DNA from: Roseateles sp049532965
GTDB lineage: Bacteria; Pseudomonadota; Gammaproteobacteria; Burkholderiales; Burkholderiaceae_C
Direction of reading: 5' to 3'
Length of the DNA stretch: 64,000 nt
Assembly: GCF_049532965.1 (NCBI RefSeq)
Contig: NZ_CP186694.1
Span: forward strand, 868,001 to 932,000
The position numbers and the translations under genes are program-made. Of this stretch, positions 49,363 through 57,208 are shown in pieces. The notes below the pieces were generated by a model. The model had not been told where the DNA came from. It searched no databases and saw nothing but the letters and a program-made list of their open reading frames with translations. The stretch's first letter is position 1, and each line of letters opens with the position of its first letter.

Positions 49363-51348
49363 ATGGACCACCGAAGCGACATGACTTCCGTGCCCGGGCT
49401 GCTGGTCGGCTGTGCCGCCGGGTTCTCGGGTGACCGCACCGACGCGGCCCGGCCCGTCGTCAACACGCTGATCCGCCTCGGCGGCCCCGCGGTGCTGATC
49501 TTCGAGACCTTGGCCGAACGCACGCTCGCGCTGGCTCAACTGGCCCGCCAACGCGACCCCGATGCCGGCTATGAGCCGCTCCTCGACGACATGCTGCGAC
49601 CCGTGCTGGCCGACTGCCTGCACCACCGCATTCCCATCGTCGGCAACTTCGGCGCCGCGAACCCGCCGGCCGCCGCGCGGCACGTGCAGGCGATGGCCAC
49701 GGCGCTGGGCCTGCGAATGCCCCGGGTCGCCATCGTCGGCGGCGATGCACTGGACTCGCCCGAGCAACGCGCGCTGCTGACCGAGACCTTGGCGAGAGAA
49801 GACCAACCTCTCGACGCAGCGGCCATCGCCTGCGCTAACGCCTACCTTGGCGCGGAGGGCATTGCGGAGGCCCTGCGGCAGGGGGCGGACATCGTGGTCA
49901 CGGGCCGTGTCGCGGACCCCTCCCTGACGGTCGGGCCGGCGCTCGCGTATTTCGGTTGGGCGCCGAACGACTGGGACCGGCTGGCGGGCGCCACGATGGC
50001 GGGCCACCTGCTGGAATGCGGCGCGCAGGTCTGCGGGGGCTACTACGCCGATCCCGGATTCAAGGATGTGCCGGACCTGGCGCGGGTCGGCTTCCCGATC
50101 GCACGCATCGAGGACGATGGCAGTTGCACCGTGTTCAAGGCCGACGGCACCGGCGGCGGCGTCAACGAGCACACGGTCAAGGAGCAGTTGCTGTATGAGC
50201 TCCATGATCCCTCCGCCTACCTGACGCCGGACGTCGTGGCCGACATTGGTGACGCCACGATCGAGACCGTGGCGCCGGGCGCGGTGCGCTTGAGCGGCGT
50301 GCGGGGCCACCCGCGCCCGGCGATGCTGAAGGCGAATGTCTTCTTCGCCAACGGCTGGCTGGCGGAGGGCGAGATCTCCTATGCCGGCCCGGGCGCGGAG
50401 GCGCGGGCCCGGCTCGCTGCCGATGTGTTGTGGCAGCGGCTGCCAGCTGACGAACGCCAGGGACCCTTGCGGGTGGACCTGATCGGCGTGGCGAGCGTGC
50501 TGGGCGATGACGAGGGCCGCATGCTCGCGGGGTGTTCGTCGGGCGATGCACGGGACGTGCGCCTGCGCGTTGCTTCCAACCACGGGGACAAGCGGGCGGC
50601 GGAACGCGTGACGCGCGAGGTGACGGCGCTCTACACCTGCGGTCCTGCGGGGGGCGGCGGCGTCAGGACGCAACTGCGTCAACGTCTCGGCCTTCGCTCC
50701 TGCCTGTTCCCGCGAGAACTTGCCGCCGCCACGGTGACGCTGTCCCCCGACCCGACATCGCACGTGCCATCCCCTGAACCCATCCCCCCCGACCACCCCG
50801 AAGAGGGCGATCGCGGCCCCAGCCCCGAGGTCAGCGACTGTGGCTGGGGCCGGAATGGGGCTTGGGGGTCCAGGAGGGATACCCCATGCCCCGTGGAGAG
50901 CCCGCGCTTGGCGACCCGGAGTCCAGCCCCCGTTCCCAACTCCGCAGTCCCTCCTATCGCCTTCACCCCCGCCACCCGCACGCGCCGGGTGGCATTGCGA
51001 CACGCCGCTCACGGCCGCACGGGTGACAAGGGCAACCGCTCGAACATCAGCGTGATTGCCTGGCATCCTTCGCTGTACCCGTTGCTGACGGAGCAGTTGA
51101 CCGAGGAACTGGTGGCGAGGCAGTTTGCCGACCGCCGTCCGCTGCGGGTGACGCGACACCTGCTGCCTCATTTGCATGCGATGAATTTTGTGCTGGATGG
51201 CGTGCTGGATGGCGGTGTCAATGATGCGTTGAACCTGGACAGTCACGGCAAGGCCTTGTCCTTCCTGTTGCTGGCGATGACGATCGATGTTCCTGAGGGC
51301 TTGCTGTCCCGGCTGATGAATCACACCGACACGAAGGAGACGACCTGA
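49363..51348 (+). CDS. AtuA-like (DUF1446) protein with split-domain linker
   Basis: A 661-residue protein. Residues about 5-455 form the DUF1446/AtuA domain (GCAAGFSGDRTDAARPVV, IVGNFGAANP, DIVVTGRVADPSLTVGP, GHLLECGAQVCGGYYADPG, MLKANVFF). The last about 115 are the AtuA-like ferredoxin-fold tail (LRHAAHGRTGDKGNRSNISV, DSHGKALSFLLL). AtuA belongs to the acyclic-terpene (citronellol/geraniol) gene set in Pseudomonas, but its reaction is not established. Between the domains lies a low-complexity linker (about 457-537) rich in Pro, Ser and Gly whose DNA contains a palindromic repeat element. The ATG at 49363 is used, with 49381 as alternative. It overlaps the Bug gene by one base (TGATG). Confidence 0.82.
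   Translation: MDHRSDMTSVPGLLVGCAAGFSGDRTDAARPVVNTLIRLGGPAVLIFETLAERTLALAQLARQRDPDAGYEPLLDDMLRPVLADCLHHRIPIVGNFGAANPPAAARHVQAMATALGLRMPRVAIVGGDALDSPEQRALLTETLAREDQPLDAAAIACANAYLGAEGIAEALRQGADIVVTGRVADPSLTVGPALAYFGWAPNDWDRLAGATMAGHLLECGAQVCGGYYADPGFKDVPDLARVGFPIARIEDDGSCTVFKADGTGGGVNEHTVKEQLLYELHDPSAYLTPDVVADIGDATIETVAPGAVRLSGVRGHPRPAMLKANVFFANGWLAEGEISYAGPGAEARARLAADVLWQRLPADERQGPLRVDLIGVASVLGDDEGRMLAGCSSGDARDVRLRVASNHGDKRAAERVTREVTALYTCGPAGGGGVRTQLRQRLGLRSCLFPRELAAATVTLSPDPTSHVPSPEPIPPDHPEEGDRGPSPEVSDCGWGRNGAWGSRRDTPCPVESPRLATRSPAPVPNSAVPPIAFTPATRTRRVALRHAAHGRTGDKGNRSNISVIAWHPSLYPLLTEQLTEELVARQFADRRPLRVTRHLLPHLHAMNFVLDGVLDGGVNDALNLDSHGKALSFLLLAMTIDVPEGLLSRLMNHTDTKETT
50815..50893. repeat. 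Palindromic repeat element inside the AtuA-like gene, copy B
   Basis: GGCCCCAGCC (50815-50824) pairs with GGCTGGGGCC (50842-50851). CTGGGGCCGGAATGGGGCT (50844-50862) is then followed by ACCCCATGCCCCG (50881-50893), which can fold back on the upstream GGGGC/GGGGT blocks. The last two modules match the minus strand of 24648-24743 in order and orientation. It lies in frame and encodes part of the interdomain linker, so it looks like an in-frame insertion at a tolerant site. Confidence 0.55.
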
Positions 51349-52394
51349 TGAGCTTCCCGCTCCCGCCCATGACCTCAATCCCGACTTCCACCTCGACTTC
51401 AGCTTCAACTCCGATGACGCGCCGCCGCGGCCTGCTCCTGTGCGCCTGCGTGGCTGCGCTGGCGCTGACAACGTCCGCGCAGGCACAGAACGGTGGCGGG
51501 GCCTACCCGAGCAAGCCCATCACTTTCCTGGTGCCGTTCGCGGCCGGCAGCGCGACGGATCAGTTGGCGCGTGCGCTGGGCCAGTCGGTGACGGAGCAGA
51601 CCAAGCTGGCGGTGGTGGTCGACAACAAGGCCGGGGCGAGCGGCATGCTCGCGGCGGCCCAGGCGGCGCGCGCGGCGCCGGATGGCTACACGGTGCTGAT
51701 CGCGACGAACACGACGCAATCGGCCAACCAGCACTTGTACAAGAAGCTGTCGTACGACCCGGTGAAGGACTTTGCGCCGGTCACGGGCCTGGGCAAGGGC
51801 GGACAGGTGCTGGTCGTGAAGGCCGATGGCCCGTACAAGACGGTGGCCGACCTGATCGCCCGCGCCAGGCGCGAGCCGGGCAAGGTCAGTTTCGGCAGCG
51901 GCAGCGCGTCGAGCCGCGTCGCGGGGGAGCAGTTCCAGCAGCTGTCGCACACGCAGCTGCTGCACGTCCCGTACAAGAGCAACCCGCCCGCGCTGACCGA
52001 CCTGATCGGCGGGCAGGTCGATTTCATGATCACGGACACGGCGACCGGCCTGCCGCAGATCAAGGCGGGGAAGGTGAGGGCGCTGGGGTTCTCGATGACG
52101 CGGCGCTCGCCGCTGCTGCCCGACGTGCCGACGATCGACGAAGCCGGCGTCAAGGGCTACGACATGAGCTACTGGTTCGCGGCCTACGTGCCGGCGGCCA
52201 CGCCGGCGCCCGTCGTTCAGCGCCTGCGCGAGTTGCTGACCACGGCACTGCGCAGTGCCCCGGCCAAGGCCTTCTTCGAGGGTGCCGGCGTCGAGGCGTG
52301 GTCCAGCACGCCGGACGAACTGCGGGCGTTCCAGGAGGCGGAGACCCGCAAGTGGGGCCAGATCATCAAGGCAGCCGGCATCGAGCCCGAGTGA
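51348..52394 (+). CDS. Bug-family (TctC-like) tripartite tricarboxylate transporter binding protein
   Basis: A 348-residue periplasmic solute-binding protein of the Bordetella-uptake-gene family. The signal peptide is LLLCACVAALALTTSAQAQ; the mature part opens with YPSKPITFLVPFAAGSATDQLAR and contains VVVDNKAGASGMLAA, typical of the pair of ligand loops. It probably captures a carboxylate or aromatic acid; no TctA/TctB membrane genes are adjacent, which is common for this expanded family. The Thr/Ser-rich first 22 residues suggest the true start may be the ATG at 51414 (MTRRRG). It is translationally coupled to the AtuA-like gene. Confidence 0.9.
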   Translation: MSFPLPPMTSIPTSTSTSASTPMTRRRGLLLCACVAALALTTSAQAQNGGGAYPSKPITFLVPFAAGSATDQLARALGQSVTEQTKLAVVVDNKAGASGMLAAAQAARAAPDGYTVLIATNTTQSANQHLYKKLSYDPVKDFAPVTGLGKGGQVLVVKADGPYKTVADLIARARREPGKVSFGSGSASSRVAGEQFQQLSHTQLLHVPYKSNPPALTDLIGGQVDFMITDTATGLPQIKAGKVRALGFSMTRRSPLLPDVPTIDEAGVKGYDMSYWFAAYVPAATPAPVVQRLRELLTTALRSAPAKAFFEGAGVEAWSSTPDELRAFQEAETRKWGQIIKAAGIEPE

Positions 52395-52412
52395 CCCGAC
52401 CGGCGCCAGTGC

Positions 52413-53501
52413 TCAGGGCGCTGTGGTGGACGGGTCGCCGCAGTCGGCTGCGGGCTGCGCGCCGGGCTGAACACCCGGCTGGTGCCCGTGTCCCGGGACC
52501 CGCTGCAGTTCCAGGCTGATGATCAGGCAGCACCGCTGCCCCTGGTAGTCGATCGGCTCCGCGTTCAGCACCGCCGGATGGATGGCGCCGGTCAGGTCGC
52601 GCAGGCGCACCACCATGTCCGTGACGCGGCCCTCGGTCCCGAGGACGCGATAGAAGACGTCCCGGTCTTCGGGAATCACGCCATACGCGTGCGAGGCCGT
52701 CGTGGTGCCGACGACGGCCTCCCTCGTCCGTCCATAGCGCTGGCAGAGCGCCGCGTTGGCCTCCACGATGCGACGGTCCTCGACCGAGACGATGGCCATC
52801 GGGACCGGCGCGGCGTCGAACAGGCGCTGGAATCGATCCCGGCTGGCCTCGATCTCGCGGATGGCCGCGTCACGTGCGCGGCGGCTGTCGATGCTGTCGA
52901 GCGCGAAGGACAGGTCCGCGCCCAGTTCCTCCAGGCGCCCCATCAGCTCGGCGTCGAAGAAATCGGGCTGGCGCGCGCACAGCATCAGCGTGCCCGCGAC
53001 CTCGCCCGATCGGCGGATCGGGATCCAGGCGATCGCCCGGATCCCATGGGCGACGGCCTCTTCGCGCCAGCGCCCCGCTTGCGAGTCCAGCACGTAGTTG
53101 TTGCTGACGGCGCTGCGGCCGTCATGGAGCACGCGGGCCGTGTAGGTGCCCTGGACCTCCGGCAGCCGCAGGTCCAGCGGATCGGGGACGTTGCGCAGCA
53201 CTTCCCGGGCCGGGCCGGCGCAGGCGAAGCGATGCGCGAAGTCGCCCTCGCGGAGATAGACGGCGGCAAGCGCCGCATCGCCGGCGTCGACGCAGATCTG
53301 GCAGGCCTCGGTGAACAGCGCATGTTCATCGTCGATCCGCAGGACCATCCGATTGGCGCGCGACATCGTCAGCAGCACATGGCCCATGCGCTCGGCGTGC
53401 GCGAGCGCCGCGCGATGCGCGCGCCGTTGCCGCACCAGGCTCACAAGCAGGCCGGCGATGACGGCGGCCATCGCGATGCCGACGAGCGTCGAGGCTCCCA
53501 T
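52413..53501 (-). CDS. Membrane-anchored GAF-PAS protein lacking an output domain
   Basis: A 362-residue protein with one N-terminal helix (VGIAMAAVIAGLLVSLV), a GAF domain (about 50-210; ending IPIRRSGEVAGTLMLCARQPDFFD), a short coiled connector (DSRRARDAAIREIEASRDRFQRLFD) and a PAS domain (about 225-340). The protein then ends in a Pro/Gly/Gln-rich tail. No kinase, GGDEF, EAL or DNA-binding domain follows. The ATG at 53501 has a strong GGAGGAGC site upstream. It may be a sensory adaptor, or a truncated receptor whose output half was lost. It is convergent with the Bug gene. Confidence 0.75.
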   Translation of the reverse strand: MGASTLVGIAMAAVIAGLLVSLVRQRRAHRAALAHAERMGHVLLTMSRANRMVLRIDDEHALFTEACQICVDAGDAALAAVYLREGDFAHRFACAGPAREVLRNVPDPLDLRLPEVQGTYTARVLHDGRSAVSNNYVLDSQAGRWREEAVAHGIRAIAWIPIRRSGEVAGTLMLCARQPDFFDAELMGRLEELGADLSFALDSIDSRRARDAAIREIEASRDRFQRLFDAAPVPMAIVSVEDRRIVEANAALCQRYGRTREAVVGTTTASHAYGVIPEDRDVFYRVLGTEGRVTDMVVRLRDLTGAIHPAVLNAEPIDYQGQRCCLIISLELQRVPGHGHQPGVQPGAQPAADCGDPSTTAP

Positions 53502-53586
53502 GCGCGCTCCTCCTTCGATACATGGACGCGCCCGGACCTGTCGTCCGGGCGTTGCCATTGTGCAGGGAGCGCGGCGGGCGCGGGGC

Positions 53587-55857
53587 TCAGTAGCTCAAGC
53601 GCAGCGAGACCGAGTAGTTGGCGGGCGCGCCGTAGTAGGTGTTGTCGTACTGGTCCAGCACGTAGTACTTGCGGTCCAGGAGGTTGTTGCCGTTGACCTG
53701 CACCGACACGTTGGGCGAGACCTGGTAGCGCGCCATCAGCGACACGTTGGTCACGCTGCCCTGGCGCAGCGTCGTGCCGCCGCTGGGCGTGCCGGCCGCG
53801 GACGAACTGGCCGATTGCCAGTTCACGCCGCCGCCCAGCGTCAGCCCAGGCGCCCAGCGCCCGGCGTCCCAGGTCGCGAACAATCGCACCATCGTGTTGG
53901 GGATGAAGGTGCGGATGGTCTGGTCGTCGCCGTCCTTGGTGATGTAGCGGGTCCAGCCCAGCGACGCCTGCACGCCGTCGGCCAGGCGGCCCGCCACCTC
54001 GAACTCGAAACCGCGTGTGCGCGTGCCGTCGACGCCCTGCGAGGCCGCGGTGCCATCCGGCAGCAGCACCGGCGCGCCGGTCACCGGGTCGAGCACCGGG
54101 GCCGCGACGTTGTCCTGCTTCGTCTTGAACAGCGTCAGCGACGTGTTCAGGCGCTTGTTGAAGTGCTCGCCCTTGATGCCGACTTCCAGCGAGTTGCCGT
54201 CCATCGGGTCCAGGTAATGGCCGTTGATGTCGCGGCTGCTCTGCGGCTTGAAGATGCCGGTGTAGCTGGTGAACACCGAGAACTCGGGCAGCACGTCCCA
54301 CACCAGGCCGGCGTAGGGAATCGCCTTGGTGTAGTCGTACCGGGACGTTGTCGGCGAGTCGTAGACGTAGAAGGAGTCGATCTTCCAGCGGCCGTAGCGC
54401 GAGCCGCCGATCAGCTTCAGCGAGTCCGTCAGCGACAGCCGCGCCGCGGCGTAGACGGCGTCCTGGTCGGTCTTGATGTCGTTCAGTGGCGTCGGGTCGG
54501 CCCAGGCGGGCTCCGGGTAGCTGCCGTTCCATTCGAAGAAGTTGCCCACCGAGGCCAGTTCGCCGGCCACTGCCTGCTCGGTGCCGGTGTTCTTTGCGCG
54601 CGAGCCGTTGTAGCCGACGACCAGCTCATGCTGGCGGCCCATCAGCTCGAAGGGGCCGGAGGCATAGACGTCGAGCGCGGTCTCGGTGATCTTGCCCTTG
54701 CTGCGGTAGGCCCAGGGCTGCAGGCCCTCGCCGGTCGTCGGGTCGGGCCAGCCGGAGACGTAGAACAACTTGACGTCTTCCTTGTAGACGCGCCGGCTCA
54801 GCGTCGAGCGCAGCGTCCAGCCGTTGCCGAACTGGTGGCGCAACTCGCCGAAGACGGTCTGCGTCTTGCGGTCCCAGTAGGACCAGTCCGGTGCCGTGGT
54901 CACCGACGTCGGCCAGTCGGCCTGCGTGCCGTCGGAGAAGAACTTCGGGAACGAACCCCAGGTGTTGCCGCGCGGCTTGTTCTCCAGGTATTCGAAGCCG
55001 GCGGAGACGCGCGTGGCCGGCGTCAGGTCCGCGTCGACCACGCCATAGAGCACGTTGCGGCGCTTGTGATAGATGTCCTGGTAGGAGTCGGTGCTTTCGA
55101 CCACCGCGACACCGCGGGCGCGGATGCGGCCGTCGGCGGTCAGCGGGGTGGAGGCGTCGAGTTCCGCGCGGCGGTTGCTCCACGAGCCGGCGGTCAGCTT
55201 CAGCGACGCGGTCGCGGTGCGGCTGTCCGCGTGCTTGCGCACGAGGTTGATCGATGCCGCCGGGTTGCCCGCACCGGTCATCAGGCCCGTGGCGCCGCGC
55301 ACGACCTCGATGCGGTCGTAGAGCGCCGTGTCGATGGTCTCGTCCACCGACCCGGTGCTGAAGTTGGTATGCGCCGGCACGCCGTCGTGCATCAACGTGT
55401 CCACGAGGAAGCCGCGCGCGTAGAAGAGGACGCGCTCGGTGTCGTAGGCGTTGGAGTAGACGCCCGGCGTCACGTCCAGCACCTGGCGCAGCGAGGTGAG
55501 GTTCTGGTCGTCCAGGCGCTGCCGCGTCATGACGGTGATGGACTGCGGCGTCTCGCGCGGCGACAGCGTCAACTTGGTGGCCGAGGCGGTGTCGGGCGTC
55601 GTGTAGCCCTCGTTGCGCTGACCGCTGACGGTCACAGGCGCGATGACGGTGGGCTTGTCGGTGCCGGAGGCGGGCGAGGCGGCCTCGGCCGCACCAGCGG
55701 CGGCGGAAGTGGCGGAAGCTGCGGTCTGGGCCGAAGCCATCGCCGAGAACAGCGCGGCGGACAGCGCGGCTGCCGAAGCGGCGCCTCTGGCGATCGGACG
55801 CTGGGCGGTCGAGCGCAGGGCGGGACGGCGGGCGCGGGAGGCGGGACGGAGTCGCAT
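53587..55857 (-). CDS. TonB-dependent siderophore receptor
   Basis: A 756-residue outer-membrane receptor of the FhuA/FpvA type. An Ala-rich signal region (AAALSAALFSAMASAQ) precedes a plug domain (SPRETPQSITVMTRQRLDDQNLTSLRQVL, YDRIEVVRGATGLMTGAGNPAASINLVRK) and a 22-stranded barrel ending NNTYYGAPANYSVSLRLSY-like, with terminal Tyr. No N-terminal secretin/STN signalling domain is present, so it does not act through a FecI/FecR cascade. The promoter region carries a Fur-box palindrome, indicating iron repression. No siderophore synthesis or ABC genes are adjacent, so it may take up xenosiderophores. Confidence 0.92.
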   Translation of the reverse strand: MRLRPASRARRPALRSTAQRPIARGAASAAALSAALFSAMASAQTAASATSAAAGAAEAASPASGTDKPTVIAPVTVSGQRNEGYTTPDTASATKLTLSPRETPQSITVMTRQRLDDQNLTSLRQVLDVTPGVYSNAYDTERVLFYARGFLVDTLMHDGVPAHTNFSTGSVDETIDTALYDRIEVVRGATGLMTGAGNPAASINLVRKHADSRTATASLKLTAGSWSNRRAELDASTPLTADGRIRARGVAVVESTDSYQDIYHKRRNVLYGVVDADLTPATRVSAGFEYLENKPRGNTWGSFPKFFSDGTQADWPTSVTTAPDWSYWDRKTQTVFGELRHQFGNGWTLRSTLSRRVYKEDVKLFYVSGWPDPTTGEGLQPWAYRSKGKITETALDVYASGPFELMGRQHELVVGYNGSRAKNTGTEQAVAGELASVGNFFEWNGSYPEPAWADPTPLNDIKTDQDAVYAAARLSLTDSLKLIGGSRYGRWKIDSFYVYDSPTTSRYDYTKAIPYAGLVWDVLPEFSVFTSYTGIFKPQSSRDINGHYLDPMDGNSLEVGIKGEHFNKRLNTSLTLFKTKQDNVAAPVLDPVTGAPVLLPDGTAASQGVDGTRTRGFEFEVAGRLADGVQASLGWTRYITKDGDDQTIRTFIPNTMVRLFATWDAGRWAPGLTLGGGVNWQSASSSAAGTPSGGTTLRQGSVTNVSLMARYQVSPNVSVQVNGNNLLDRKYYVLDQYDNTYYGAPANYSVSLRLSY

Positions 55858-55931
55858 GGGCGTAAGGTGAGACCGGTACCGTGCACCGGCCGGCGTTGGA
55901 CAAAGGTGAAGTTGTTGATAGTAGTTCGCAA

Positions 55932-55947
55932 ATGAGAATGTTCTCAT
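55932..55947. promoter_or_regulatory. Fur box
   Basis: ATGAGAA-TG-TTCTCAT is a perfect 7-bp inverted repeat matching half-sites of the Fur consensus (AATGAGAAT-type). It lies 75 bp before the siderophore receptor start on the minus strand. ATAGTA (55918-55923; TACTAT on the minus strand) is a possible -10, which would put the box over the -35. Iron-dependent repression is inferred from this match and the gene product. Confidence 0.75.
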
Positions 55948-56073
55948 CTTGACTGTTTGCCGGACGCCACGCCGCGCGTGTCGAAATGGCCGCAGGTCGC
56001 CCGTCGTGTGAAACGGCGGCCGCCTGTACGGAGCTGCCCCACGCAGCCTTTTCATTCCCTGACGGAGAACGCC

Positions 56074-56553
56074 ATGATTGCCAAGAACACGATCTGTCTC
56101 TGGTACGACCGCGACGCGGAAGCTGCCGCCCGCTTTTACGAGAAGACGATTCCGGACAGCCGGGTCGGGCGCGTCATGCGGGCGCCGGGGGATTACCCGT
56201 CGGGCAAGGAGGGGGATGTCCTGGTGGTGGAGTTCACCGTGGCGGGTGTCCCCTGCATCGGTCTCAATGGCGGACCGGGCATCCAGCACAACGAGGCCTT
56301 CTCGTTCCAGATCGCGACGGACGACCAGGCCGAGACCGACCGGCTCTGGGACGCGATCATCGGCAACGGCGGTCAGGCCAGCGCGTGCGGATGGTGCAAG
56401 GACAAATGGGGCATCTCGTGGCAGATCACGCCGCGGGTGCTGACGGATGCGTTGAACAACCCCGACCGCGCCGCCTCCAAGCGGGCCTTCGCGGCCATGA
56501 TGGAGATGGGGAAGATCGATATCGCGAAGATCGAGGCGGCGCTGCGGGGGTGA
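56074..56553 (+). CDS. VOC-superfamily (PhnB/YdhR-like) protein
   Basis: A 159-residue vicinal-oxygen-chelate protein of the 3-demethylubiquinone-like/PhnB group. It starts NTICLWYDRDAEAAARFYEKTIPDS and contains GPGIQHNEAFSFQI and WGISWQITPRVLTDAL. The family has many members of unknown function, and metal ligands are often lost in this branch, so no reaction can be given. GGAGAACGCC precedes the ATG at 56074. It is a single gene, convergent with the putative immunity gene. Confidence 0.85.
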   Translation: MIAKNTICLWYDRDAEAAARFYEKTIPDSRVGRVMRAPGDYPSGKEGDVLVVEFTVAGVPCIGLNGGPGIQHNEAFSFQIATDDQAETDRLWDAIIGNGGQASACGWCKDKWGISWQITPRVLTDALNNPDRAASKRAFAAMMEMGKIDIAKIEAALRG

Positions 56554-56575
56554 TGGCGCGCTGCCGACGGGCCGC

Positions 56576-57208
56576 TCACTGCGGCGGGCGGCCTGTCTTG
56601 TAGATCTGCTCGAGGCTGTTGTCCGAGTCCTCGGTCTTGATCAACCGGGTTCTGGGGCGGGTGTCTTCAGCGCGGTTGCCGAATTCAATCAGTGTGCGCG
56701 CGAAGTTGGCCTGACTCGTTGGGGCCGCCGCCACGCAGCGCTGACTCATCAGTACCTTTTCCGGGTTGAGCACCGCGATGCCCGCGCCGTACGGGCAACT
56801 GCCACCGATGCACTCGGTGAGCAAATAACGGATGTCACCGCGGTTGAACCAAAGCTGATGTACCGAGGCCCCCGGCGCGGCCGGCGAGGCCGTCGCGAAG
56901 AAGGTCTGTCCGTTGTCGGTCGATGCAACGTACTCCAGTTCGACCTGCTTCGCCGTCCCATAGCGGTAGATCAACGCGTGAGCACTGGGCCCCGCCTCTG
57001 GTTTGGCGCACAGCGAAACGATCTTCTTCGCAGTCGGGCATGAGAAGGCCACTGCCTCGTCTGGCAGGCACAGCGTCTCGCCCGCGTGTGCCGCAGGCGA
57101 GCAGGCCGCCACGGCGGTCAACAGAACGCCAAGCCCGCGGCGTAGGAGCCTCCATTGCTCACTCGAAGGCCTTGTAGGCGATCTTGAAATGCGTGCGCCG
57201 TTGCTCAT
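56576..57208 (-). CDS. Secreted Cys-containing protein, candidate immunity partner
   Basis: I do not recognise a family for this 210-residue protein. It has a late signal peptide (LLRRGLGVLLTAVAACSPAAHAGE) and a mature part with several cysteines (ETLCLPDEAVAFSCPTAKKI, LTECIGGSCPYG), suggesting disulfide bonds in the periplasm. The ATG at 57208 lies inside the end of the GH19-like gene, so the two overlap by 50 bp and are probably co-expressed. A periplasmic partner encoded with a peptidoglycan hydrolase is the classic arrangement of an effector immunity protein, which is the inferred role. The long N-terminus before the hydrophobic core leaves the start uncertain. Confidence 0.6.
   Translation of the reverse strand: MSNGARISRSPTRPSSEQWRLLRRGLGVLLTAVAACSPAAHAGETLCLPDEAVAFSCPTAKKIVSLCAKPEAGPSAHALIYRYGTAKQVELEYVASTDNGQTFFATASPAAPGASVHQLWFNRGDIRYLLTECIGGSCPYGAGIAVLNPEKVLMSQRCVAAAPTSQANFARTLIEFGNRAEDTRPRTRLIKTEDSDNSLEQIYKTGRPPQ

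Noticed and set aside
47695..51486. A 1263-codon open frame on the minus strand opposite the kinase and AtuA-like genes.
   Set aside because: It is antisense to two clear genes, rich in Arg, His, Gln and Ala with no domain, and is the usual mirror frame of GC-rich coding DNA. The same holds for long antisense frames at 3284-4633, 7022-8887, 13576-15894, 34213-36981 and 61706-63886.
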